64,000 nt of DNA. It comes from Phlebotomus papatasi. Its lineage: Eukaryota > Arthropoda > Insecta > Diptera > Psychodidae. Both the position numbers and the translations under genes were made by a program. The notes under the pieces are model-generated. The model ran no database searches and was not told where the DNA came from. It was given only the letters and a program-made list of their open reading frames with translations. Positions within the stretch are counted from its first letter, which is position 1; each line of letters begins with the position of its first letter. Where the stretch lies: positions 17,174,001 through 17,238,000 of the forward strand of contig NC_077223.1 in assembly GCF_024763615.1 (NCBI RefSeq), written 5' to 3'. Shown in pieces: positions 49,701-53,787 of this stretch.

Positions 49701-51653
49701 TTTATTTTTCTTAAAATGAGCCCAGAATGCGATACCTTTGACCCAAAATAATAGAAGTGGCTCTAGTAAACTGTAAGTTAACTCGAGAAAATCTTTATAA
49801 AATGATTTAAAATCTGAGATATTAAGATATATGTCAGAAGAAACACAATAAGATTTTATCGTAACTTTCATCGTTTATAAAGCCGTAACTTCCAATGTAT
49901 GGATTTCCTGGGGGATTCCAGGGATTTTTCTCACTTTTTTCTCACAAATATTGAATTAAAATGATTAAATATTCAATTATTCTCACTGTCTTTGGATATT
50001 TGGAAGAGTTTGTGAACGTTTTAATGAGAAATATTACATTTTTGCAGCAAATTACAAGCCACACAGACGAGCAAAGAAAGTTACGGCAAATGCTGATTAG
50101 AGAAAATTTTGTATAAAAATTTGTCGTTAACTTCCCCAAAAATGGAAGTTACGACAAATTCTGATAAATTTTTATAAATTAAGAGCACTTACGATAATTT
50201 TTGTTTAAAATAATTTTTATTGGGCTTGTAAAAGTTTCTTTTTCTCAAGTGCGTTTAATAAACAAAATTACGCTGTTTCGTTTCCAAATATGTATGTATA
50301 TATCTCAAAATTGCAAAAATGAAGTTATGACAAATGCTGATTCAACTGACGATTTGTAATATTATGTTTATTTTTCGTATTATGTTTTTTTCGTAATAAA
50401 TACAAATGAATAATATCATAATTTCGTGGTATGAGAAAATCGTGGGAAAATCATTGAGCAATTTATTATTGGATTTAGAAAGTCAAAGGGTCACTTATCT
50501 GCTCAGAAACATCACTTTTTGCGATTTCATAGAAATTTTATCTCACTTGATGCTTCAGCATGAGTTGGTGTAAAGGATCTGTATTCAGCTTATTTGTTCT
50601 GTTCGTTATTTAGGACTTTTTTTTGGCTGAAAGAGCTAGCAGGAAGATTTTAATGAAAATGTATATCGATGGTGCAAAAAAAGGGAGCATTTTGCTGACT
50701 TATGGATTTCCCCAGCAATTCGCTCACGATTTGTTACGATGTCAATTAAAGCCAGAAATATCTACAACATTCTTGCTTAGTGGAGTTCTTGTTAATTACC
50801 ACCCTCTACTAATAAATCCCAAGTGAGAGTGCTCTTAAGCAATTCCCAATTTCTCACACTTCCCAGGTGGTGGCTAAATAAATAAATAATGATGTTTTGA
50901 TTTATAGAGACAGCCCCATAATTGGCGACAGCTGCCCATCTTGAGTCCTATCGGTGGATTGAAACACCTCAGGGGGTATCTGCTCCTCATATTCCCTGTC
51001 ACAGCCCACAGGCCTTTTGTGTATGATGGTTGGTGTGCTTAATGTCGTGCGACAAAGTTATCCAACGATTATCATAAATAAATAATGGGGATTCGTGCAA
51101 AATTCAAAAGGAAAGCTGCACACCGGAGAAACGTGCTGAGCGTGTCAAAGACAGGAGTAGAGTTGAATATTATCTTGCTTTATGGGGGTAAGAAAACTTA
51201 ATTAACACGTTTTAGCCGTTTTCCCACATTTTCAAATTTCAAGAGCATTTTGGGTTAACACCAAAATACCTACTTTCACCACAATAAATCTCAATATTTT
51301 CACATAAAAATGCTTTCTTTTTGAAATATCTAGAAAATAATAACTCTGCTCCCCCTAGCGACCCAGTAGTGGAGGAGGATTTATCTTCTTGTCACTCGTA
51401 CCCCAAAAATTATGATATGAAAGGGCAGAAGAAAAAAGAGATACTCACTTCTTTCAATTTTTGACATGCTCATGCCACGACTTGGTTTTCTCCACTGGCC
51501 ACACCATCCTTTGGTACTAAAGAGCTTTAGCAGGCTACCATTGGTGGGAGTGAGCTGGCCTCCTCGCTCAATCTCCGAAGAACGACAAGAGGATGAATCC
51601 TCAAAGCTCAAACTGCGGCGTGTCCGCCGGAAACAGCCACAATTGCGTAGCAT
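216..51653 (-). CDS. rdgC: rdgC/PPEF-type Ser/Thr protein phosphatase (8 coding exons, 3' partial)
   Basis: This is the gene-level entry. The exons are 51653-51449, 30044-29917, 23269-23176, 23109-22787, 11429-11226, 11168-10938, 4567-4382 and 468-216. Joined, they give 541 codons plus one base without a stop. Order along the protein: a Cys-rich N-terminus, an IQ motif (about residues 70-90), and a PPP-family catalytic core with GDLHG, GDFVDRG, RGNHED, HGGISD and RSHECK, which carry the metal and phosphate ligands of PP2A/PP2B-like enzymes. A helix and the first half of an EF-hand loop follow. The family, known as Drosophila retinal degeneration C and human PPEF1/PPEF2, is a calmodulin-binding, calcium-regulated phosphatase; RdgC dephosphorylates rhodopsin in photoreceptors. 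Introns run from 57 bp to about 21 kb. The remaining EF-hands lie beyond the left edge. Assignment to the family is very secure; expression and substrate are inferred from homologues. Confidence 0.95.
1740..2430. repeat. Diverged tandem repeat, about 120-bp units (3 copies)
   Basis: Three units share the block TGTATTGCTTTC followed by a run ending in GTATATGAAAG and a short ACACAGTC/ACACTGTC block. Anchors fall near 1775, 2212 and 2335. The spacing is about 120 bp once the element inserted in the first unit is removed. The units are clearly diverged, so this is an old array. GTAAGGCTT-type words continue to about 3110. Confidence 0.6.
1830..2132. mobile_element. CGGGTCCCGG/CCACCG-ended element, copy 1
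   Basis: The left end reads CGGGTCCCGGTCAAAATCCC and the right end GGGATTTTGGCTGCCACCG, partial inverted repeats rich in the word AAAATCCCGAAAGC. The middle carries a block conserved with the copy at 20.7 kb (CACAGCTACTCCCACGATT). ACACAGTC on both sides marks a target duplication of about 8 bp, suggesting a hAT- or P-like mover. No coding capacity is visible. Confidence 0.75.
4382..4567 (-). CDS. rdgC: rdgC exon 7: catalytic domain (DILWSDP to RSHECK)
   Basis: The exon has 62 codons, phase 0 at both ends. It follows a CTGCAG acceptor and ends in AAGG then GTGAGA. It opens with VFDILWSDPQHNEGCRPNSL, the conserved segment before the acidic groove, and continues GAGTYFGPDVTKNFL, the calcineurin/PP2A-type FGPDVT motif. 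It ends with YIVRSHECKPDGHEMVHDGR; the histidine of RSHE is the last metal ligand of the PPP core. The exon joins directly to VITIFSASNYY in exon 8. Length and residues match the family, and no break is seen. Confidence 0.95.
6061..6200. repeat. GAGCACTTCGCAAAG-type dispersed repeat, fragment
   Basis: The reverse strand carries ACGAGTTCGAGCACTTCGCA followed by AAGT and then ACCGGT-type words. The same blocks recur at about 26640-26830, 41085-41350 and 57185-57480. The ends are unclear, so this is an undefined dispersed family. Confidence 0.55.
6230..6656. mobile_element. TA-flanked MITE with GGGTAAGTGTGCCAAATT ends
   Basis: The left end GGGTAAGTGTGCCAAATTCC is matched by the right end AATTTGGCACACTTACCC. 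TA flanks both ends (6228-6229 and 6657-6658), as in Tc1/mariner/pogo elements. The element is 427 bp with no coding potential. Confidence 0.8.
6893..7151 (+). mobile_element. CCCAAG-ended 259-bp element, copy 1
   Basis: It begins CCCAAGAAGCAAAATAGC and ends GCTGCTTGGG. Its whole length matches the reverse complement of 42511-42759, including the block GTGCGCCACTTTACTTATAG. A partial relative lies around 36990-37100. It is a non-coding short element, probably a MITE. Confidence 0.75.
10938..11168 (-). CDS. rdgC: rdgC exon 6: catalytic domain (HGGISD region)
   Basis: The exon has 77 codons, phase 0 at both ends. The acceptor is TTTGCAG and the donor CAG then GTATGT. The translation starts HNAERLLKMIEGVYRWLPLG and contains VLVVHGGISDSTDLDL; the HGG histidine is a metal ligand of the PPP core, and ISDSTDLD is typical of the PPEF branch. 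It ends at DRVEWKQ, joining VFDILWSDP in exon 7. The linker between RPPI and EWKQ is short, as in insect RdgC and unlike the long insert of human PPEF2. An intron of only 57 bp separates it from exon 5. Confidence 0.95.
11226..11429 (-). CDS. rdgC: rdgC exon 5: catalytic domain (GDFVDRG, RGNHED)
   Basis: The exon has 68 codons, phase 0 at both ends. The acceptor is CTTAACAG and the donor AAG then GTATGC. It reads NGLPSPENPYVFNGDFVDRG, then a hydrophobic strand, FLNRGNHEDSVMNARYGF and IREVHQKYK. GDFVDRG and RGNHED supply the bridging aspartate, the general-acid/metal residues and the asparagine ligand of PPP phosphatases, and all are intact. NGLP next to FHK in exon 4 restores the family sequence. 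Several open frames on the opposite strand and in other frames here are shadows. Confidence 0.96.
12503..12758. mobile_element. CACTGAGA MITE, copy A (256 bp)
   Basis: Ends CACTGAGAGAAATCCG and TCTCAGTG, flanked by TA on both sides (12501-12502, 12759-12760). The interior shares with the other copies the blocks GGTGTAAAATTAACAT and CCGAAATCGGTGTAAATATT. The TA target suggests mobilisation by a Tc1/mariner-type transposase. It is non-coding. Confidence 0.9.
12829..13500. mobile_element. Long foldback palindrome with GTACTCTGA ends
   Basis: The left end GTACTCTGAAAAAAAT mirrors the right end TTTTTATCAGAGTAC. The arms (about 12829-12980 and 13360-13500) share GGCTACCCCTGTCGCCATAG and flanking sequence in inverted orientation. 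The loop is about 380 bp. This is a foldback or MITE-like element able to form a hairpin when transcribed in the intron. The open frames inside it are by-products. Confidence 0.8.
13889..14142. mobile_element. CACTGAGA MITE, copy B (254 bp)
   Basis: It starts CAGTGAGAGAAATCCG (one change in the terminus) and ends TTCTCAGTG, with TA on both sides. The interior is close to copy A and in the same orientation, 1.4 kb away. Confidence 0.9.
16992..17703. mobile_element. TAGGGTAAAA inverted-repeat element interrupted by a TTAA element
   Basis: The left arm has TAGGGTAAAAGGCGGTAATT then TTTGGGACACTTGAGATTTT. The right arm mirrors it (AATCTCAAATGTCCCAAATT, then ATTTTACCCTA). The arms continue to each side of the inserted element at 17150-17627. 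TA is probably the target. Confidence 0.7.
17150..17627. mobile_element. TTAA-flanked CCCTTTAA element, copy 1
   Basis: It begins CCCTTTAAGGACGATTGG and ends GTCTCGTCGTTAAAGGG. TTAA stands on both sides (17146-17149, 17628-17631), the signature target of piggyBac-type transposition. The block GAACACCAGTGTCCCATAAA recurs at 22.18 kb. No transposase is seen, so it is non-autonomous. Confidence 0.75.
18660..18905. repeat. Inverted array of GAGCAGTAAAAA motifs
   Basis: Four direct copies of a roughly 22-bp unit (GAGCAGTAAAAAATCCAAAA and variants) start near 18669, 18690, 18712 and 18734. Two inverted copies (TTTTTACTGCTCA) lie at about 18875-18900. This is probably the terminal structure of a small foldback element. 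Confidence 0.6.
20582..20707. mobile_element. Short inverted-repeat element (AGAGAGACGGCTT)
   Basis: The left arm CTTTAGCCGAGAGACGGCTT is mirrored by AAGCCGTCTCTCTGCTTAAG in the right arm. The total is about 125 bp. Its right end abuts, and shares target bases with, the element at 20710. Confidence 0.6.
20710..20934. mobile_element. CGGGTCCCGG/CCACCG-ended element, copy 2
   Basis: It has the same ends and the same internal CACAGCTACTCCCACGATT block as the copy at 1.8 kb, but a shorter interior. GTCCAGTA lies on both sides, an 8-bp target duplication. The overlapping small open frames are shadows of AAAATCCC repeats. Confidence 0.8.
21326..22054. mobile_element. CCCGTCAAAT element with CTGCAGATTTTCGGCAG subterminal repeats
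   Basis: The ends CCCGTCAAATCATTG and AATTATTTGACGGG are inverted repeats. Inside each end are several direct and inverted copies of a word like CTGTAGATTTTCGGCAGAAT, near 21410-21500 and 21840-22020. The element is 729 bp and non-coding. Repeated subterminal words are typical transposase-binding sites. Confidence 0.7.
22163..22371. mobile_element. Truncated CCCTTTAA element joined to one arm of the hairpin MITE
   Basis: From 22163 the sequence follows the left part of the element at 17150 (ACGACGATTGGAACACCGGT). It then switches near 22323 into GCCCAACGCACAATAACTTT, one arm of the 144-bp hairpin MITE, and stops. Both pieces are truncated. Confidence 0.65.
22787..23109 (-). CDS. rdgC: rdgC exon 4: start of catalytic domain (GDLHG)
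   Basis: The exon has 323 bases: two to finish a codon, then 107 codons. It follows a TTTTTGTAG acceptor and ends in CATAAG then GTGAGC. An acidic linker (FSDESDELAEEG) precedes GPHITFPLTKKDLDALIDLF, the conserved PPEF pre-catalytic helix. ILREAKARLKRQPNLNQAST and KQVTICGDLHGKLDDLLVIF follow. GDLHG carries the first two metal ligands. The small intron of 66 bp that precedes it is phase 1, matching exon 3. The open frame on the plus strand here is a shadow. Confidence 0.95.
23176..23269 (-). CDS. rdgC: rdgC exon 3: LYNFFNALL linker
   Basis: The exon has 94 bases (31 codons plus one). It reads LYNFFNALLTHIPDTVSKQT and then a Ser-rich run (SCESSRSSST), between acceptor TTTTTCAG and donor ACAG then GTGAGT. 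The LYxFFN motif follows EQDQ directly in known RdgC/PPEF proteins, which is the order obtained by splicing from exon 2. The exon is too short and too far from an ATG to stand out on its own; phase and motif identify it. Confidence 0.92.
23768..24287. mobile_element. Giant hairpin MITE (TTCGTAAA-rich), TA target
   Basis: This is a near-perfect palindrome. The left arm starts CACAGAAAAAAATATTTTGT and the right arm ends ACAAAATATTTCTTTTCTCT then GAG, with only about 40-60 bp of loop near 24020. It is full of TTTACGAACATTT words in both orientations. TA precedes the left end. One arm of a second copy lies at 53788. No real gene is present; the open frame across it reads repeated motifs. Confidence 0.85.
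24531..24653 (-). CDS. Candidate alternative first exon of rdgC (IQ-less isoform)
   Basis: The minus strand reads MDKTHTPSISTLLNILRKTD and ELGQNKIMSWEHIL from the ATG at 24629, then a good donor (ATTTTG then GTATGT) in phase 0. Phase 0 matches exon 3, giving SWEHIL-LYNFFN. A TAG stop lies in frame upstream, so the reading would start here. The ATG context is weak (CTCAATGG). The DNA just upstream (24.65-25.03 kb) is noticeably less AT-rich than its surroundings, as a promoter or leader might be. It might instead be a chance open frame; known RdgC joins the IQ exon directly to LYNFFN. Confidence 0.3.
25440..25655. mobile_element. Inverted-repeat element with CACACTCTGGCTT arms
   Basis: The left arm is GACTTCGCACACACTCTGGC followed by ACTTCATATTTTTC. 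The right arm carries the inverse (AAGCCAGAGCGTGAGCGAAG) and ends in CTTTCCCCTA. Related single arms occur near 9190, 52105, 58245 and 60520. Confidence 0.65.
25805..26628. mobile_element. AAGTCGCAC-ended TA element (about 820 bp)
   Basis: The left end CTCCTTTCGTATCAAAATAA then GTCGCACTTTT is mirrored by AAAAGGTGCGACTTTTTCTG then ATATAGAACGA at the right. This is a terminal inverted repeat of about 40 bp with some mismatches. The interior is AT-rich and has no transposase frame. Confidence 0.65.
26634..26830. repeat. GAGCACTTCGC-type dispersed repeat, diverged copy
   Basis: It contains GAACCGTTAATGAACCGG and CAAGTTCAAGCACTTTGC, diverged relatives of blocks at 6061, 41085 and 57185. Its left edge abuts the 25805 element. 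Confidence 0.5.
27150..27365. mobile_element. CACTGAGA MITE, copy C (truncated)
   Basis: It begins CACTGAGAAAAAACAGGGG after TA and runs in the opposite orientation to copies A and B, through ACACCGATTTCGGATCAAT. It is lost near 27365, before the other end. Confidence 0.85.
29330..29747. mobile_element. Inner TTAA element nested in 28831-29853
   Basis: The left end CCCTAAATCTACCGACCATT faces the right end CGTAGGTTTAATG; the imperfect inverted repeats share ACCTACGA/TCTACCGA-type sequence. TTAA lies at 29326-29329 and 29748-29751. It hosts the SINE at 29488. Confidence 0.55.
29488..29678 (+). mobile_element. tRNA-derived SINE, copy 1
   Basis: An A-box-like GTCAAGTGGTAGAGCACTC is followed by a perfect B box, GGGTTCGAATCCC, at about 29536, as in a tRNA. 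The acceptor and anticodon stems do not pair properly, so it is not a tRNA gene. A tRNA-unrelated body follows (TGCATCCAGTGAGCCTCACT) and an A-rich tail (AAGAAAAAAATAATAATGC). No clear target duplication was found. Confidence 0.75.
29917..30044 (-). CDS. rdgC: rdgC exon 2: IQ motif
   Basis: The exon has 128 bases: two to finish a codon, then 42 codons. It follows a TTTTTTACAG acceptor and ends in CGT then GTGAGT, phase 0. It reads MKAAILIQRWYRRYLARMEV then RRRFSWTIFQNLEYAGEQDQ and LR. ILIQRWYRRYLAR is a canonical IQ motif, the calmodulin-binding element of RdgC/PPEF, and EYAxEQDQ is the family signature before LYxFFN. The upstream partner, exon 1, ends with a single A. A+CA makes Thr and gives SKIER-T-MKAAILIQ, so the phases fit. 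The ATG at 30042 could also start a short isoform if transcription begins just upstream. Confidence 0.95.
30260..30425 (-). promoter_or_regulatory. Candidate promoter for short isoform: TATA box and RCSI/P3-like site
   Basis: On the minus strand, TATATAAA lies at 30294-30287. TCAG with its A at 30260 follows about 34 nt downstream, near the usual start distance. Further upstream, TCATTGGATTA at 30425-30415 differs at one base from TAATYNRATTN, the P3/RCSI element of insect photoreceptor promoters. The ATG of the IQ exon is 218 nt below the predicted start, but other ATGs and a long out-of-frame reading precede it, so a short isoform would be made inefficiently or by splicing. Position-based inference only. 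Confidence 0.35.
31161..31500. mobile_element. pogo-like MITE (CAGTAGAGTCTCGCTATAG ends)
   Basis: The left side has CAGTAGAGCCAGTAGAGTCT then CGCTATAG, with a partly duplicated tip. The right end is CTATAGCGAGACTCTACTG followed by TA. The interior has paired TATAGTCCAT words. Related ends occur at 58731 and 58769. It is non-coding. Confidence 0.7.
32218..32448. mobile_element. TAAGGTAAAG-ended MITE, copy 1
   Basis: It starts TAAGGTAAAGTACCCTCGCT and ends GTGAGGGTACTTTACCTTA, with inner TCGACCGG-type words. The two other copies are at 37698 and 56691. The interior shares ACCAGTGATAAATTCATAG and similar AT-rich blocks. Confidence 0.8.
32708..32959. mobile_element. CACTGAGA MITE, copy D (252 bp)
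   Basis: It begins CACTGAGAGAAATCCG and ends TTTCTCAGTG. It is full length, in the same orientation as copies A and B. The flanks (CTG, CTT) no longer show TA. Confidence 0.88.
33268..33366. repeat. AACCGGTT-rich sequence
   Basis: Several copies of AACCGG(T/TTT) in both orientations occur here and again at 31500-31575. They look like decayed ends of an inverted-repeat element. Confidence 0.4.
36411..36939. mobile_element. CTTAAGGGGGTAAGC-ended MITE
   Basis: The left end CTTAAGGGGGTAAGCAGGTT is mirrored by AACCCACTTACCCCCTTAAG... (the last 20 bases before 36940). The element is 529 bp, AT-rich inside and non-coding. Confidence 0.75.
37393..37593. mobile_element. CGGGTCCCGG/CCACCG-ended element, copy 3 (diverged)
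   Basis: It begins GGATCCCGTTCAAAATCCCG and ends TTTAACTGCCACCG. It is a shorter, more diverged relative of the copies at 1830 and 20710. No clear target duplication remains. Confidence 0.65.
37698..37892. mobile_element. TAAGGTAAAG-ended MITE, copy 2
   Basis: The ends are TAAGGTAAAGTGCCCCCGAG and TTGAGGGCACTTTACCTTA. The interior matches the copy at 56691 (AAATCATACGCCAAATATTA), here with an internal deletion. Confidence 0.8.
40671..40981 (+). mobile_element. tRNA-derived SINE, copy 2, with 11-bp target duplication
   Basis: TTATATACGAA lies immediately on both sides (40660-40670 and 40982-40992), a clean target-site duplication. The head resembles a tRNA, with A-box-like AGTGGATAGAGTTGTAGCTC and B-box-like CGGGTTCGAAAC near 40724. 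A body of about 250 bp (GGAGCAGGTTTACTCGCC) follows. It is a different family from the SINE at 29.5 kb and does not fold as a functional tRNA. Confidence 0.85.
41085..41350. repeat. GAGCACTTCGC-type dispersed repeat
   Basis: It contains GTGAACCGGTTATGAACCG and GAGTTTGAGCACTTCGCAA in the same order as at 57185-57480. The ends are undefined. Confidence 0.6.
42511..42759 (-). mobile_element. CCCAAG-ended element, copy 2
   Basis: This is the reverse-complement copy of 6893-7151 with few differences. It carries CTATAAGTAAAGTGGCGCAC and ends in GCTTCTTGGG. Confidence 0.75.
45208..45351. mobile_element. 144-bp hairpin MITE, copy 1
   Basis: The arms GTCCAACGCACAATAACTTT and AAAGTTATTGTGTGTTGGGC are nearly perfect inverted repeats around a core with GAGCGAGATGACTAGATC. 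It is exactly 144 bp, the same as the two copies at 56041 and 56190. It is non-coding. Confidence 0.85.
46215..47003 (-). pseudogene. Broken SAM-domain-like gene inside the 1.9-kb element
   Basis: Exon a (47003-46880) reads MEHIELEIILFADTLVNISV then AEVFSLLCEWGFQLEITQRF L, with donor CTTG then GTGAGT. About 200 bases further along the transcript strand (46600-46470) comes FSDSDRDVLITCISEY, a TAG stop, then LEGDINLGQRDFKLLAESIF and QHFPTEIE. The two parts look like the first and last helices of a SAM domain (CEWG... and INLGQRxxLLxxI). A further open piece (46445-46215) contains VIFNKHYQSYEITGTDEKDF. The internal stop and phase problems suggest decay. The SAM assignment rests on pattern only, and the role in the element is unknown. 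Confidence 0.4.
46721..46790. repeat. (TA)n microsatellite and poly-T
   Basis: About 28 uninterrupted TA units are followed by a T run, inside the 1.9-kb element. Confidence 0.95.
49629..50358. mobile_element. Element with repeated AAGTTACGACAAATGCTGAT motif
   Basis: The left end carries GTCAGTTAAATCAGCATTTG then TCGTAACTTC. The right end carries the mirror image, GAAGTTATGACAAATGCTGA then TTCAACTGAC. Further copies of the motif occur at about 50080 (GTTACGGCAAATGCTGATTA) and 50143 (GTTACGACAAATTCTGATAA), with fragments at 49860 and 49882. The repeated word may be a transposase-binding site. It is non-coding. Confidence 0.55.
50902..51057 (-). other. Coding-like open stretch of unknown status
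   Basis: Between an upstream TAA and a TAA at 50904-50902, the minus strand is open for 51 codons and includes TPTIIHKRPVGCDREYEEQI then PPEVFQSTDRTQDGQLSP. This is a hydrophilic composition quite unlike the Phe/Lys/Asn-rich random frames of this window. The surrounding 250 bases are much less AT-rich. It lies 0.4 kb downstream of rdgC exon 1 on the same strand. The only nearby acceptor (CATTAAG) is poor and its phase does not fit exon 1. It could be an alternative terminal exon, an exon of an unseen gene, or conserved regulatory DNA. Confidence 0.25.
51449..51653 (-). CDS. rdgC: rdgC exon 1: N-terminus of long isoform
   Basis: The ATG at 51653 begins MLRNCGCFRRTRRSLSFEDS, then SSCRSSEIERGGQLTPTNGS and so on to SKIER. 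A donor (AGAA then GTGAGT) leaves one extra base. Phase 1 fits the IQ exon 21 kb away, giving SKIER-T-MKAAILIQ, strong support for this assignment. Cys5 and Cys7 next to a basic run look like a palmitoylation site, which would tether the phosphatase to membranes; a lipid-anchored long form would suit an enzyme acting on rhodopsin. The segment is Ser- and Arg-rich without a known fold. This ATG was chosen as the first in frame after the upstream acceptor or TATA. Confidence 0.85.
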
Positions 51654-51691
51654 GTCGTTTCTGTCACTTCCTTTTCGTCTACCACATCGTT

Positions 51692-51776
51692 CTTATATAT
51701 TCAGCTAAACGAAAAACACCCTAAGAGCAGCCCTTTTTGCCGGCGAGACGACTATCAATCCTGGGGAATAAAATTA
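51692..51776 (-). promoter_or_regulatory. Splice acceptor or TATA promoter upstream of exon 1
   Basis: Two readings compete. TTTTTCGTTTAG ending at 51705 is a good 3' splice site that could receive the leader exon from 62.5 kb, making 51704 the exon start. The adjoining TATATAAG (51699-51692) would place a start near 51668, leaving a 15-nt leader, and TAATTTTATT at 51776-51767 resembles the photoreceptor RCSI/P3 element with one mismatch. Both could be used. Confidence 0.4.
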
Positions 51777-52771
51777 TACGACAGTGAATTCTATGCTGTT
51801 GAATTTTTGAATAATATTTTTACGAAAATATTTAAATTTTTGAAAAAGAAAAAATCCACTCAGCGATTTAGATTATCAGATTTATCTCTAACACTTTAGG
51901 TTTAAAACTAAACTTTCCCTGGAGGGACGTGATGGTAACAGCTTCAAATAATATATTTTATATTTGTCTTATTCAATTCGTGTTGTCTTTCTCTTTCAAT
52001 TCTAAGTCGGCTTATAAAAGTTTAAACGAGAATAGTTTTAATAGCACTATGTTATGTATGATAAATATGTTTAAGTTACGAGATGTGGAAGCCTTTTAGG
52101 TGCGCACATACTCTGGCTTCAAACACTTCATTAAGCCCAAACAGAAGTAGATTTTGATTCTCCAATAGTGTCTTGGATAAAAGGTAAATGGAATTCTATT
52201 TGCACAAAAAGTCGTTGATGTTCGAAGAATTCAAATTCAATTTCGAATTTTCATACTAAATTTTCGAACAAGGTGGGGAAAATTTATCAAATATTACACT
52301 AAAAAGCTGGCGAAAGAGTTACTCCGTGATTATGGAGTGATTAAATACTGGGGCAAGAGCAATAACACGTCGTTGTTCTGTTTTTTTCCTCACAAATGTG
52401 AAGGCCGTCACATTTTGACACTTGAGCACTTCGAAATTCTAAAAAGATGTAACTTTCACCACCTTGCGAAAGTATCAAGAAGTAAGAAAGTTTCTTTTTT
52501 GGATCTTCAAATAGATTTTCGAATTTTTCAAGATCTACTTCTGTACGGAAAGAGTGAGGTTGAGATTAACATCCTCATTCATCCGTATTCATAGCTGGAG
52601 TTTTATAATCCAACAGTGTCTTGGGTCGTACACTATTTGCTCAAAAAATCGTAGATCTTCGAGGAACTCAAATTCAGGTTTGAAGTTAAGAAAATTCGAA
52701 AATAGGTTACAAGTAAAATTCTATTCCCAACAATAGTTTGAATATTCAATAGTGTCTTGGATAAAACGTAT

Positions 52772-53027
52772 CACTGAGAAAAAAAAGAGGGTGCGATTAA
52801 CTTTTTTTCCTCATAACTCTAACACTTTTTAGGTGTAAAAATATATCAACATTTTTTAATGTTAATTTTACACCTTTTGAGGGTAAAATCAACATGAAAA
52901 AGGATAACTTTAACCCCAAATACACCTAAAAAGGGTAATATTATTTACACCGATTTCGGATCAATACTGCAGGGTAAAATTAACATTTCCGGAATGTTAT
53001 TTTAACTTTTTCGGATTTCTCTCAGTG
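52772..53027. mobile_element. CACTGAGA MITE, copy E (256 bp)
   Basis: It begins CACTGAGAAAAAAAAGAGGG and ends GGATTTCTCTCAGTG, in the opposite orientation to copies A, B and D. It interrupts repeat R between GGATAAAACGTA and TAAGTACAACTC, so the empty site can be read from other R units. Confidence 0.9.
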
Positions 53028-53130
53028 TAAGTACAACTCTTCTGCAAAAAGTCGTTGATGTTCGATGAATTCAAATTCAGTTTTGAATTTTTCAAAAAAA
53101 AATTTCGCACAATGTGGAAAAAATTTATTA

Positions 53131-53342
53131 GGAAAAACTGGGGCACCACCAAACACGGGGTAGCACCAAACAATAATTTTTATTTCTAAACTACTTGGAC
53201 TATCTCGACCATTTTTTCAATGGACAAGCATCCCTATAATGCCTATAAATTTCAATAAGTCTTATCCTCTGAAGTCGAATATCCTATTAAAAAATAGCAT
53301 TGTTTGGTGCTACCCCGTGTTTGGTGGTGCCCCAGTTTCCCC
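53131..53342. mobile_element. 206-212-bp MITE with GGGGCACCACCAAACA ends
   Basis: The ends GGAAAAACTGGGGCACCACC and GGTGGTGCCCCAGTTTCCCC form an inverted repeat of about 45 bp that includes CGGGGTAGCACCAAACAAT. It is inserted in repeat R between AAATTTATTA and TAAATATCACAC. Confidence 0.85.
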
Positions 53343-53787
53343 TAAATATCACACTAAAAGTTGCTAAAAAATATTGCTCGGTGATTAAGAGGGAAATTAA
53401 AAGACAATGAGCTTTGCTACTTTGATTTTTCCTAACATAGCAAAAACAGGTACATTTCGAAATTCGAATAGGGAATAGTTCGGCCACCAAACGGACGAAA
53501 CGGGAAGTAAAAAATGCCTTTACTTTGGCTTTCGAAATTAATCTTCGAATTTTTATACTCCAGTTGTGAATGAAGTATGTAAAAGCCAAAGAGAAGACAT
53601 TTTTAGTATTTGATTATTCCACTAGGTTTTCCATGTAAATTACCGTATTATTTGTTTCAATCCTGCGCTTTTCTTGTGAGGAAAACCAAAGTAGCAAGCC
53701 TTATAATATTCCGCCCCGTTATGATTCTCCTGTTAATCAACGAGTAACTTCTTTGAAAACTTTGAAGGCATCTTAGTGTGGAACTTA

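Larger units (their letters stand above)
30045..51448 (-). other. rdgC intron 1 (about 21 kb)
   Basis: This is the largest intron. Named elements inside: 31161-31500, 32218-32448, 32708-32959, 36411-36939, 37393-37593, 37698-37892, the SINE at 40671-40981, 41085-41350, 42511-42759, 45208-45351, 45482-47418, and 49629-50358. The AT-rich stretches 33.4-36.1, 38-40.2 and 43-45.2 kb show no gene that I can support. The 117-codon frame at 44241-44594 is Lys/Phe-rich without recognisable domains. The 41.9-42.2 kb block is less AT-rich and has two ATCGAT sites near 42145-42160. 48.06-48.9 kb holds two related, diverged halves of an old repeat. Confidence 0.7.
52087..53600. repeat. Composite repeat family R, with two MITEs inserted
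   Basis: The blocks CACATACTCTGGCTTC, CCAATAGTGTCTTGGATAAA and AAAAAGTCGTTGATGTTCGA recur in this order here and at 58213. Partial second and third units follow at about 52604 and 52735. The third is split by the CACTGAGA MITE (52772) and by the 53131 MITE. It may be a decayed larger transposon. Confidence 0.65.
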
